Of a DNA stretch of 34,236 nucleotides, positions 27,305 through 34,236 are shown in pieces. The notes under the pieces are model-generated. The model worked only from the letters and a program-made list of their open reading frames with translations. It was not told where the DNA came from and made no database searches. Source of the DNA: Pseudotabrizicola sediminis (GTDB lineage: Bacteria; Pseudomonadota; Alphaproteobacteria; Rhodobacterales; Rhodobacteraceae); assembly GCF_004745575.1 (NCBI RefSeq), contig NZ_RPEM01000016.1, positions 1 through 34,236 on the forward strand, written 5' to 3'. The number at the start of each line of letters is the position of its first letter. Within the stretch, counting starts at the first letter, position 1. The position numbers were made by a program, and so were the translations under genes.

Positions 27305-27317
27305 TATTGCGTCAATA
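27305..27317. promoter_or_regulatory. Inverted repeat before the xre-res pair (candidate autoregulation site)
   Basis: TATTG (27305-27309) and CAATA (27313-27317) flank CGT, 15 bases before the antitoxin ATG. Xre-type antitoxins commonly bind short dyads in their own promoter. The IS3 right end is 34 bases upstream, so the insertion may have clipped the native promoter. Confidence 0.4.
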
Positions 27318-27332
27318 ATGATGGAGTCGCAT

Positions 27333-27683
27333 ATGAGTCTCGAAGCCTTTGCCGAAGATGGCCGGTTCGCCCCCGGCCGGATCGCGACCGCCCTGCGCAC
27401 CACGCTGGACGAGGTCGCCCGCACCGTCGGCCTCGGTCGCGATGCCGTCATGCGGCAGGACCGGATCGCCAGCCCAAAGACCCAAAAGCGGTTGCGCGAG
27501 ATGGTCGAGATCCTGAACCGGGTCGAGCCACGCTTTGGCTCCGCGCTGATCGCCTATGCCTGGTACCGGTCGGAACCGCTGGCTGGCTTTGGCGGGCTGA
27601 CCGCGATGCAGCTTGTCCGCGAGGGTCACGCTGCCGATGTGCTGGAGTATATCGACGCGGTCGACGCTGGCATCCACGCCTGA
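27333..27683 (+). CDS. Xre/MbcA/ParS-type antitoxin (DUF2384)
   Basis: The 116-aa protein is the antitoxin half of an xre-res module. The N-terminal HTH region (FAPGRIATALRTTLDEVARTVGLGRDAV) fits an Xre-like DNA-binding fold. The C-terminal half (EILNRVEPRFGSALIAYAWYRSEPLAGFGGLTAMQLVREGHAADVLEYID) is the DUF2384-type toxin-binding domain, with the usual W-x(n)-P-LxGF-x-G-TA-x-x-L pattern. ATG 27333 follows GGAG; an ATG at 27318 is possible. It should bind and neutralise the RES toxin three bases downstream and repress the operon. Confidence 0.85.
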   Translation: MSLEAFAEDGRFAPGRIATALRTTLDEVARTVGLGRDAVMRQDRIASPKTQKRLREMVEILNRVEPRFGSALIAYAWYRSEPLAGFGGLTAMQLVREGHAADVLEYIDAVDAGIHA

Positions 27684-27686
27684 CGG

Positions 27687-28184
27687 ATGCACTATCAGGC
27701 TCTTCTGTACCGCGCGCTCAACCCGATCCGCGCCCGTGAGCCGATGTCCGGCGAAGGCGCCCGGCTGCATGGCGGGCGCTTCAACCCCAAGGGCGTACCG
27801 GCGCTCTACCCCGCAACGTCGGTGATGACGGCGATCCGCGAGGCCAATCAGATCGGGACGCTGCAGCCGACCACGCTGGTCTCCTACGAGGCCGACATCA
27901 ACCCGATCTTTGACGCGACCGATGCCGAGGCGCTGGGCGCCTACGACATGACGCCCGCCGAGCTCGCCGCCGAAGACTGGCGGTGGCAGATGCGGGCACA
28001 TGGCAAGGCGCCGACGCAGATCCTCGCTGAAAAGCTGATCGCCGACGGCTATGCCGGGCTGCGGGTGCCGAGCTTTGCCAAGGGGGCAACCGGTGAGGAT
28101 CTGAACATGGTGCTCTGGGTCTGGGGCAGCACGCTTCCCACCAAACTGGTGCTGATCGACGACGAAGGGCGCCTGCGGCAATAG
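27687..28184 (+). CDS. RES-domain toxin
   Basis: The 165-aa protein is a canonical RES toxin, which inhibits growth by depleting NAD+. Characteristic residues are in place: Arg31 in GGRFNPKG, Tyr41 in ALYPA, Glu52 in AIREAN, and Ser129 in RVPSFA; the first two coincide with the numbering of the studied Pseudomonas putida toxin. The gene begins three bases after the antitoxin stop, the standard antitoxin-first layout. Length is normal and no damage is visible, so the pair is probably functional and may stabilise this mobile region. Confidence 0.9.
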   Translation: MHYQALLYRALNPIRAREPMSGEGARLHGGRFNPKGVPALYPATSVMTAIREANQIGTLQPTTLVSYEADINPIFDATDAEALGAYDMTPAELAAEDWRWQMRAHGKAPTQILAEKLIADGYAGLRVPSFAKGATGEDLNMVLWVWGSTLPTKLVLIDDEGRLRQ

Positions 28185-28206
28185 CGAAGCTCTCCGGGCT
28201 GCACGC

Positions 28207-28542
28207 TCAATGCAGCATGTCCGCAAGCCCCAACCCTTCAAACGCCTCTCTCATCGCCGGATCAAACCCCGGATCGATCCGCGCGGGGCCATAGCCGTGC
28301 GCCCGGTTCCAAGCATCGATCTCTCGCAGTTCAGCGGCGAACTCCTCGAGCGATGCGGCCTCCTTCAAGGTCGTGTCGCCCTCGCAGTAATTGAAAATCA
28401 TCAACCGGGTCGGGTTGGCCCAAGTCCCGAAGTATGAGGCGTCCTGCGCCGTATCGACCTGCGCCCAGCCGTTTGCGTAGCTGCAGAGCCCGAAATCATA
28501 GACGTAGCGATCGCCGGGGCAGAATTCGCGAGTGATCCTCAT
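28207..28542 (-). CDS. Hypothetical protein (111 aa), plasmid/island type
   Basis: The acidic 111-aa protein starts MRITREFCPGDRYVYDFGLC and ends DPAMREAFEGLGLADMLH. It contains aromatic-rich segments (YVYDFGLCSYANGWAQVDTAQDASYFG) and a helical middle (LEEFAAELREIDAWNRAHGYG). I know no function. The start overlaps the stop of the upstream 182-aa gene by four bases (ATGA), so they form an operon. The impression is of accessory genes common on Rhodobacterales plasmids. Confidence 0.65.
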   Translation of the reverse strand: MRITREFCPGDRYVYDFGLCSYANGWAQVDTAQDASYFGTWANPTRLMIFNYCEGDTTLKEAASLEEFAAELREIDAWNRAHGYGPARIDPGFDPAMREAFEGLGLADMLH

Positions 28543-29087
28543 GACGTCACCTGCGCGCGGGCGGTGATGGCGATCACGCAGAGGTCGCGGTAGCGGGCCG
28601 TCGCTTTGGGGCTGGACGAGACCGGGTTGATCTCGAAGGCCTGCAGACCGGCGATGTCGCCCGCCTTTGCCAAGGCGACGATCTGGGCCAGCTTTGCGCG
28701 GAACTGGGCGTGGGTCGCCTTAGAGAAATCCGGCGGCTGCGGCTGCGCGCCGCTCCCGGCCTGATCGAGGATGGCTTGGCGCTTGCCGACCACCACATTG
28801 ATCGCGGCCTTCGGTGCTTCCTCCGCCGCCGGGATTGGCTCGCCCGCAGGATCGGGGTTGCCGTAATCGAGGACTAAGGTCAGCCGGACCTCGGCCTGAT
28901 CGAAGGTCTCGGCGGTCATGATCGACGTGAAGGCGAGGACCGCGCGCTCGGCGCTAATCCTTGCCGCCAGCAAGCGGGCGAAGTTGTCGCCCGCCTTCTT
29001 GGCGCTGGCGGCCGGTTCGATCGGAGTTTCGGCAAGGCGCTGGGCGAGCGTGTCGATTTGCGCGGCGGTGACGGCTTTGGTTTTCAT
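28539..29087 (-). CDS. Hypothetical protein (182 aa), plasmid/island type
   Basis: The 182-aa protein starts MKTKAVTAAQIDTLAQRLAE at the ATG complementary to 29085-29087. It is alanine-rich and mostly helical (KKAGDNFARLLAARISAERA), with a conserved-looking C-terminus (FEINPVSSSPKATARYRDLC). No catalytic motif or membrane segment is visible. The frame is open upstream as far as 29378 because it continues from the preceding broken gene; the chosen ATG gives the natural protein start. It is coupled to the 111-aa gene by an ATGA overlap. Function unknown. Confidence 0.65.
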   Translation of the reverse strand: MKTKAVTAAQIDTLAQRLAETPIEPAASAKKAGDNFARLLAARISAERAVLAFTSIMTAETFDQAEVRLTLVLDYGNPDPAGEPIPAAEEAPKAAINVVVGKRQAILDQAGSGAQPQPPDFSKATHAQFRAKLAQIVALAKAGDIAGLQAFEINPVSSSPKATARYRDLCVIAITARAQVTS

Positions 29088-29320
29088 GGTCGGGTTCTTT
29101 CGGGCGTTGGTGATGTGGGCGGAATGACCGAGGGTCGTAACCGCGTAGATCATCGTGCGGCCGTCGCCGATCGCTGCGCCAAAGGCCTGCGCCTCGGGCA
29201 GCGTCGCAAATTGCTTGCGCGTGGAGTGGCGGGCGTGCGGCCCCGGGCGGAAACAAAGAGGGCGGCGTTCTTCAGGCGAAATTCTTCGTGGGTTGTCAGG
29301 GGCTTCGTGGAGGTTTTCAT
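29088..29320 (-). pseudogene. Frameshifted small gene upstream of the 182-aa gene
   Basis: An ATG complementary to 29318-29320, with a good GGAGA ribosome-binding site, opens MKTSTKPLTTHEEFRLKNAA then LFVSARG. Around 29240 the protein-like frame switches: the neighbouring frame reads ARHSTRKQFATLPEAQAFGA then IGDGRTMIYAVTTLGHSAHI and runs without a stop into the next gene. The combined reading looks like one ~75-aa protein broken by an indel near the C/G-rich GGCCCCGGGC stretch. In its own frame the first part stops at 29150. Function unknown. Confidence 0.45.
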
Positions 29321-29414
29321 GGCGGTCTCCGTTGCGTTGCAATGGCTGCAGACAGCGCACGGTGTCAAAAGAGATCAACTCCTAAGTCACTGAATAAATG
29401 AGGTTTTGGTCAGA

Positions 29415-29540
29415 ATGGGAGTATCCCGGCGAAGCTATGCCGCGCAGCGCGGGGTCTGGGATGAGGCGCGTGCAAGGCCATTGCTTCTTGGGCGCATTGC
29501 TACCGTGAAGGCGGGCGGCAGAAGTCGCTGTGCTTCATGA
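29415..29540 (+). CDS. Possible small ORF or remnant (41 aa)
   Basis: An ATG at 29415 opens MGVSRRSYAAQRGVWDEARA, ending at TGA 29538-29540. The opening resembles the N-terminal HTH seen in some phage or plasmid proteins (SRRxYAAxRGVS). The later part departs from that pattern, so this is probably a decayed fragment rather than an active gene. Confidence 0.22.
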   Translation: MGVSRRSYAAQRGVWDEARARPLLLGRIATVKAGGRSRCAS

Positions 29541-29663
29541 GCATTCAATGTCTCCTCAGAACAGACAGAGACCGCCGTACCGTTTCTGGAGCTTGTATCT
29601 GCGCTGGCGCATGAGGTCGGCCTCTTCCCGGAGTCGGCCAAAGCTGTGTTCTGACAGGCCAAG

Positions 29664-29686
29664 CGCACCGCACTTTTCACGGTGCG
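29664..29686 (-). terminator. Hairpin downstream of the P-type ATPase gene
   Basis: CGCACCG (29664-29670) and CGGTGCG (29680-29686) form a perfect 7-bp stem around a 9-base loop, starting 10 bases past the ATPase stop on the minus strand. The position suits a terminator, but no T tract follows. Confidence 0.4.
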
Positions 29687-29695
29687 AAAGGTCAA

Positions 29696-32212
29696 TCAGG
29701 CCCTTGAAGAAACGGTTGCGCCAAGGCTGCCCCGGTCCTCGTTAGATGCGGTTCGGTCTTTCCAGACCAGAAGGCGCAAGGCGTTGGCGACCACAAGCAG
29801 TGTTGAGCCTTCGTGGAACACTACCGCCGCACCAAGTTGCAAACCGAACAGAGTCGCAGGCACGAGGACGGCGACCATTCCAAGGCTGATCCACAGGTTT
29901 TGGCGAATGATCCGGCTGGTGGCACGGCTCAGACCAATGGCAAATGGGAGCCTGCCGAGATCATCGCCCATCAGCGCAACGTCAGCAGTTTCCAGCGCCA
30001 CATCCGATCCCGCAGCCCCCATCGCAATCCCGACCGTGGCGTGCGCCATGGCAGGAGCATCGTTCACACCGTCACCCACCATGGCGACCGGGTTTTCTGC
30101 CCGCAGCCGTTTGATCTCTGCGACCTTGTCTTCGGGCATCAGGTTGCCCACGGCCTCGTCCAGACCAACGGTCCTCGCAACGGCATCGACGACACGCTGA
30201 TTGTCGCCCGAGATCATGATCATCCGGGTGATCCCGATCCGGCGCAGACGTGCGATCACCGAAGCGGCCTCGGGCCGGGGTTGATCCATCAGGCCCAGCA
30301 CGCCCAGATATTGCGCGCCCCTGCGCAACACGACAGTGGTGCGGCCCTGGTCCTCCAGCCTTGCGGCCGTTGCGCGAAGATCGTTCGGAATGGGCGAGCC
30401 GTCGAGTTGGTCAAACAGGCCGGGTTTTCCAAGAAAGACGTCCTCGCCTTCGTACCGGGCGGCCAGCCCATTCCCTGTGATGCTGCGCAGATCCTGCGCC
30501 GGGGGAATGTCCGCGCCTGCCCCGAGACGCATGAGCCCATTGCGCACCACCGCAGCGGCAAGAGGGTGATTACTCAGTTGTTCCAGCGCGATGGCCACGG
30601 TCAGCAGATCACGTTCCGTCATGTCGGCGGCCGGAATGGCATCGATCAATTCCGGTTTGCTGACTGTCAATGTGCCGGTCTTGTCAAAGGCAATCGCTTT
30701 CAGCGATCCCAACCTTTCCAGCGGGCCCCCTCCCTTGACCAGCACGCCCCCGCGCGCCGCACGGGCAATCCCGGACAACACAGCACTGGGCGTGGCGATA
30801 GCCAACGCGCAGGGACTTGCGGCAACCAGAACGGCCATGGCGCGATAAAAGCTGTCCCCGAATGGCTCGTCGATCACCAGAAACGCAAACAGGAGCAGGA
30901 AGACGCTGCTCAGCACCACGGGTACAAAAACCCGCTCGAACCGATCCGTAAACCGCTGGGTCGGGGATTTCTGGGTTTCGGCTTCAGCCACCATAGAGAC
31001 GAGGCGTGCAAGGGTGCTGTCAGCCGCGCGGCGGGTCACCTGCACCTCCAGAGCGCCACTGCCATTGATCGTTCCGGCAAAGACGCGGTTCTCATCCGTC
31101 ACTGTCTGCGGGCGCGTGGTCGCCAACGCGATATCAGCGACCGCAACCTTGTCCACAGGGACGCTTTCGCCGGTAATAGGTGCCTGATCGACGCTGCTGT
31201 GGCCCAGCGTGACGAACCCGTCTGCCGGGATGCGCGAATTAGGTCGGATGATCACGGTATCGCCCGCCGTCAACTCCCCTACTGGCACCTGTGACACCGC
31301 ACCTGCGCGCCGCACCTCTGCTGTCGGTGGGGCCAGATCAGCCAGCGCCGAAATCGCCTTTCGGGCGCGATCCATGGCGTAGTGCTCCAAGGCGTGGCCC
31401 AGGCTGAACAGCACCAGCAAAAGCGCGCCCTCGGCCCATTTGCCCAGAACTGCAGCCCCTGCGGCGGCTACCAGCATCAGGGCGTCAATCTCCAGTCGAC
31501 GCATGCGAAGGTTGTCGATGGCCTCGCGCAGCAGGTAATATCCACCAAAGACGTAGGCCGCGATGAAGATCCACAGAGGCAGCCAGGACGGCACCTCGCT
31601 AACAAACGGCAGGGCTGTCCCCATAACCAGCAGTGCGCCGCTGATCCCGGCAAAGATGATCTCGGACTTTTCGCCAAGGATCCCGCCGCGGTCGTGGTCG
31701 TGGTCATCACCCGTCGCATCGTGGGCATGGCCCGCCGCGCCTTCCAGATGCTCACCGATCCCGTCAAGCGCAAGTAGCAGGTCAGGTTCTGTTGCCAATG
31801 TCCGGTCAAACTCGACTCTGACCGCACCTCCGGCCGAAACCGCTGCCTCCTGCACGCCAGGCTGACCCAGCAAATAATCGGTCACCGTCCGTGCACGCCC
31901 GGCAGATGTGATGCCTTCGAGTTGCCAAAGCACATGACCGAAGCGCTGCGTCACCTGCGCCCCAACCCCTTCGGCAATTTCCTTGATCCGGCCCAGGCTG
32001 ACCATGTCGGGATCGTAATGGATGCAAAGTTTCGCGGGCTGATCCCCGTCGGCGGCCAGCACATGCACCCACGTCACTCCATCCCGGCCAGTCAGTTCCG
32101 CCAACAACCGTACGGCGCATGCATCGGCCGCATCTGGGGCATCAGGAAGCAGCACCGGGATATCCAACTGAAGGGTGGTGCCTTTGATCGGCGCAGTTAA
32201 GAGCTCTTTCAT
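29696..32212 (-). CDS. P1B-4-type metal-exporting P-type ATPase (CoaT/CtpD-like)
   Basis: This ~838-aa inner-membrane pump uses ATP to export metal cations. ASPCALAIATPSA places an SPC motif in the metal-binding helix, and HEGSTLLVVANALRLL supplies the HEGxT motif of the final helices; together these define subgroup P1B-4, linked to Co, Fe(II), Ni or Zn export. Phosphorylation site DKTGTLT, actuator TGES, nucleotide-binding SNHPLA and hinge VGDGVNDAPAMA are intact. The N-terminal ~190 residues hold two HMA-like repeats without CxxC and end in a His/Asp-rich stretch (HAHDATGDDHDHD), unusual for P1B-4. ATG 32212 is preferred; a TTG nine bases upstream is possible. It lies downstream of the arsenic genes. 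Confidence 0.9.
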   Translation of the reverse strand: MKELLTAPIKGTTLQLDIPVLLPDAPDAADACAVRLLAELTGRDGVTWVHVLAADGDQPAKLCIHYDPDMVSLGRIKEIAEGVGAQVTQRFGHVLWQLEGITSAGRARTVTDYLLGQPGVQEAAVSAGGAVRVEFDRTLATEPDLLLALDGIGEHLEGAAGHAHDATGDDHDHDRGGILGEKSEIIFAGISGALLVMGTALPFVSEVPSWLPLWIFIAAYVFGGYYLLREAIDNLRMRRLEIDALMLVAAAGAAVLGKWAEGALLLVLFSLGHALEHYAMDRARKAISALADLAPPTAEVRRAGAVSQVPVGELTAGDTVIIRPNSRIPADGFVTLGHSSVDQAPITGESVPVDKVAVADIALATTRPQTVTDENRVFAGTINGSGALEVQVTRRAADSTLARLVSMVAEAETQKSPTQRFTDRFERVFVPVVLSSVFLLLFAFLVIDEPFGDSFYRAMAVLVAASPCALAIATPSAVLSGIARAARGGVLVKGGGPLERLGSLKAIAFDKTGTLTVSKPELIDAIPAADMTERDLLTVAIALEQLSNHPLAAAVVRNGLMRLGAGADIPPAQDLRSITGNGLAARYEGEDVFLGKPGLFDQLDGSPIPNDLRATAARLEDQGRTTVVLRRGAQYLGVLGLMDQPRPEAASVIARLRRIGITRMIMISGDNQRVVDAVARTVGLDEAVGNLMPEDKVAEIKRLRAENPVAMVGDGVNDAPAMAHATVGIAMGAAGSDVALETADVALMGDDLGRLPFAIGLSRATSRIIRQNLWISLGMVAVLVPATLFGLQLGAAVVFHEGSTLLVVANALRLLVWKDRTASNEDRGSLGATVSSRA

Positions 32213-32361
32213 TCGAGTCAACGCTTTCTCGCAACGATCATTGCCGCATGCGCATATCTGTCATTCGAAATCGCTGACGTCAGAGAGTCGGGGAAACGCC
32301 TGATGGTCCCACGAACGCTCCAACCGCACTGTGCCGGACGGTTCCAACACAGTCTGTCCTT

Positions 32362-33207
32362 TCAAGCTGCGGCTTCCGTGCCGGGAACCAGGTATACCGG
32401 CACCTGATCAGCGGGCATGGCCGCCAGTTCCGCTGGCGTGAGGCATGCGTAGATCTCTATCAGCGTACCATCGGGATCGGTGAGCCACAGTTCGTGCAGC
32501 GGTGTTCCCTTAAATGTCGTCCGCGGGGGTTTTTCGACAGAGGCACCAATGGCCAGAGCGCGGTGGTAGGCGTTGACGACGGCATCCCGATCCGGCAGCG
32601 CCAGTCCGAGATGATAGAGCGTGTCGTGGTGCAGATCCGTGCCGTCGGCGACCATGATCACGAAATTGAGTTTCAGATCAGGACGAATGAACGTGGCATA
32701 GCGGTGCGTCCATTCCTTGGGCCAGGTGTTCAATAACCAGCAATAGAACCGGGTGCTGCTTGCCAAGTCGCGCACGCGCAGGCTGGCGTGGAACTCGGTA
32801 CCTTTTGGTCCTTCGGGCAGGTCGATCAGTTGCGCCAGAACCTCGATCCTTGCCTTGATCTGATCACGCGCGGTGCGGAAAGCGGCGATGTCGCCTGCGG
32901 CAGAGGGGTCGGTGATCGGCCAATGCAGGCGCCGCACGGGGCCGGGAACATAGGGGCAGACCTCTTCGGCACAAAGCGTCACGATCAGGTCGGCCGTTTC
33001 GGGCGCGACCTCTTCCAGCGGCTTGGACCGATGCCTTGAGAGATCGATGCCCGTCTCGGCTAAAGCTTCGATCGCCAGCGGATTGAGCGTGCCGGGGGCC
33101 GAGCCTGCGCTGGCGACCTCGACCGATGCGGGCAGAATGGCGCGGGCCAGTCCCTCGGCCATCTGGCTGCGGGCGGAATTGGCGACGCAAAGAAACAGGA
33201 TTCGCAT
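32362..33207 (-). CDS. Fused arsenate reductase (ArsC, LMW-phosphatase type) and VOC-domain protein
   Basis: The 281-aa protein joins two domains. Residues 1-130 are a thioredoxin-linked type ArsC: P-loop Cys7-x5-Arg13 in [13 protein letters not shown], and Cys79 and Cys84 in [11 protein letters not shown] as candidate resolving cysteines; ITDPSA provides the general-acid aspartate. It would reduce arsenate to arsenite for export. Residues ~138-265 are a vicinal-oxygen-chelate domain ([46 protein letters not shown]) resembling CadI/ArsI-like proteins, which can bind metalloids or cleave organoarsenicals. The gene starts four bases after the upstream Usp gene. The fusion suggests coupled handling of arsenic species. 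Confidence 0.87.
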   Translation of the reverse strand: MRILFLCVANSARSQMAEGLARAILPASVEVASAGSAPGTLNPLAIEALAETGIDLSRHRSKPLEEVAPETADLIVTLCAEEVCPYVPGPVRRLHWPITDPSAAGDIAAFRTARDQIKARIEVLAQLIDLPEGPKGTEFHASLRVRDLASSTRFYCWLLNTWPKEWTHRYATFIRPDLKLNFVIMVADGTDLHHDTLYHLGLALPDRDAVVNAYHRALAIGASVEKPPRTTFKGTPLHELWLTDPDGTLIEIYACLTPAELAAMPADQVPVYLVPGTEAAA

Positions 33208-33211
33208 GGGA

Positions 33212-34075
33212 TCACTCCTCGGTCTTGATGAACGGCACCATCAGCACAGGACGACGCGCGATTTCGCAAAGATTGGCTGCCGTGGAGCCGATCGCCATGC
33301 TTGCGACCCAGCCCTGCCCGTGCTTGCCAACAACGATAAGATCGGCGTCGCGATCGGCGGCCAGCCTTGCGATTTCCTCAGATGGCTTTCCGGTTAGGAT
33401 ATGCGCCTCCGCCGTGCCACCGGCTGCAATGATGTCATCAACAATGTAGGAAAGCGCAGCTTGTGCCATCCGGGGCCAACGCGCATAAATCTTGCCGCCA
33501 TCAGGCGCAAGGACATGCATCACATCGACATGTGTCCCTAATCGAGCCAGTGCCATGGATGCCTTTTCCGACGCTTGCGATTGCTGCGAAAAGTCCGTGC
33601 CGAGAACCACCCGCCGCAACCCGGCGTGACAGGTGCGCGCGCAGGCCCCATCGCCGTCCTTGCCTGTCGATTCGATCCATTCCAACCGCACTGGCTGCGT
33701 GCTGAGCCGGATCACTTCGCGTGCCACCGAGCCGAGGAACAGGCCGCGGATCATGTTCTGCCCGCGCGAGCCGATCACGGTCAGATCGGCCCGATGGTCG
33801 GTGGCCGCTTGCAAAATTTCCTTGGCCACCTCACCGGCTGCGCGGATTTCGATTTCCACTTCCATCCCTGCTGCGTGCAGCGGTGCGGCACGACCCTGAA
33901 GCCAATCCTCCAGCGCCTCCTTATTTCCGTAGGAGGCACCCAGCGCATAGCCGACCTGAACCACATGGATCAGGATCACTCGGGTCACGCCCATGTCGCG
34001 AAGGTCGGACAGGCAGTCCAGCAACGGCCCTTGGGCGGCAGAATAGTCCACCGTTATCAATGCTGCGGGAAACAT
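33212..34075 (-). CDS. Tandem-domain universal stress protein in the arsenic operon
   Basis: The 287-aa protein has two Usp folds. The first ends with [20 protein letters not shown] and the second, starting near [20 protein letters not shown], ends [20 protein letters not shown]; both carry the G-2x-G-9x-G-S/T nucleotide-binding signature. Its ATG overlaps the stop of the ACR3-like gene by one base (TGATG), and ArsC follows four bases later, so it is translationally embedded in the arsenic operon. It probably gives ATP-dependent stress support rather than transport itself. It is only distantly similar to the Usp at 20577-21437. Confidence 0.87.
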   Translation of the reverse strand: MFPAALITVDYSAAQGPLLDCLSDLRDMGVTRVILIHVVQVGYALGASYGNKEALEDWLQGRAAPLHAAGMEVEIEIRAAGEVAKEILQAATDHRADLTVIGSRGQNMIRGLFLGSVAREVIRLSTQPVRLEWIESTGKDGDGACARTCHAGLRRVVLGTDFSQQSQASEKASMALARLGTHVDVMHVLAPDGGKIYARWPRMAQAALSYIVDDIIAAGGTAEAHILTGKPSEEIARLAADRDADLIVVGKHGQGWVASMAIGSTAANLCEIARRPVLMVPFIKTEE

Positions 34076-34236
34076 CAGTTCTGCTCCTTTGACTTTTGTG
34101 CGCGAATGGGGGTTTCTTCAGCCGGAAACCAATGCTTGGTGCGATTGGCGAACCAGACGAGCGACAGCATCACCGGCACCTCGACCAGCACGCCGACCAC
34201 GGTGACAAGGGCGGCGATGGAGTTAAGGCCGAACAG
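34075..34236 (-). CDS. ACR3-family arsenite exporter, C-terminal part (runs off window)
   Basis: The 53 residues visible begin [20 protein letters not shown] and end [13 protein letters not shown]. The hydrophobic last helix with GLNS-x-AAL and [13 protein letters not shown] matches the end of ACR3-type arsenite permeases, which expel arsenite across the inner membrane. The gene continues beyond the right edge. The one-base overlap with the Usp gene shows that it leads, or is part of, the same transcript with usp and arsC-VOC. Confidence 0.8.
   Translation of the reverse strand: MFGLNSIAALVTVVGVLVEVPVMLSLVWFANRTKHWFPAEETPIRAQKSKEQN

Noticed and set aside
29435-29695. Minus-strand frame just after the P-type ATPase as a regulator gene
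   Set aside because: No family motif, an unusual TTG start with no ribosome-binding site, and it overlaps a likely terminator hairpin.

Overview
The window looks like accessory DNA from a marine-type alphaproteobacterium, most likely a member of the Rhodobacterales. Support comes from high-GC codon use, roseobacter/Paracoccus-like protein flavours, an alphaproteobacterial xre-res pair and a DUF2163 phage/GTA-type fragment. No rRNA, tRNA or CRISPR array was recognised.

Left edge (1-3.0 kb): a graveyard of mobile and broken DNA. It holds a partial IS3-type element whose orfA carries a 39-bp palindromic insertion, a 3' piece of a D-lactate-dehydrogenase-like gene, a shattered DUF2306 membrane-protein gene, an IS481 transposase and a DUF2163 fragment.

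3.0-10 kb: a CIRCE-type (HrcA) operator precedes a solitary groEL paralogue with no groES. Next comes a very tightly packed operon: a 57-aa ORF, an RluE-like pseudouridine synthase, a spermidine-synthase-like gene broken by a frameshift in a G8 run, a zinc-ribbon methyltransferase, a stand-alone Hen1-like RNA 2'-O-methyltransferase and a HelD-like RNA polymerase recycling helicase. Three junctions are ATGA overlaps. This is my best candidate for an undescribed system, perhaps RNA modification/maintenance tied to transcription and heat shock; that function is inference.

10-12.7 kb: an unusual cassette of small genes, with two 74-aa paralogues flanking a RES-domain protein and an unrecognised 216-aa protein coupled to the second paralogue.

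13-24.4 kb: apparently intact metabolic and envelope genes: an ABC-F ATPase, an MFS permease, cyclopropane fatty acid synthase, a PlsC-type acyltransferase, a SulP/STAS anion transporter, a tandem universal stress protein, class I fructose-1,6-bisphosphatase, a Nudix hydrolase, and a convergent adenylate/UMP-CMP kinase-like enzyme with an unusual N-terminal domain. A 20-bp repeat sits upstream of both cfa and sulP.

24.4-29.6 kb: another scarred region. It has an IS3 transposase remnant, three short direct repeats, an hsdM 5' fragment cut by an intact IS3 element, an xre-res toxin-antitoxin pair and plasmid-type hypothetical genes.

29.7-34.2 kb, all on the minus strand: a metal/metalloid resistance block with the 3' end of an ACR3 arsenite exporter, a tandem Usp protein, a fused ArsC-VOC protein and a P1B-4-type metal-exporting ATPase.
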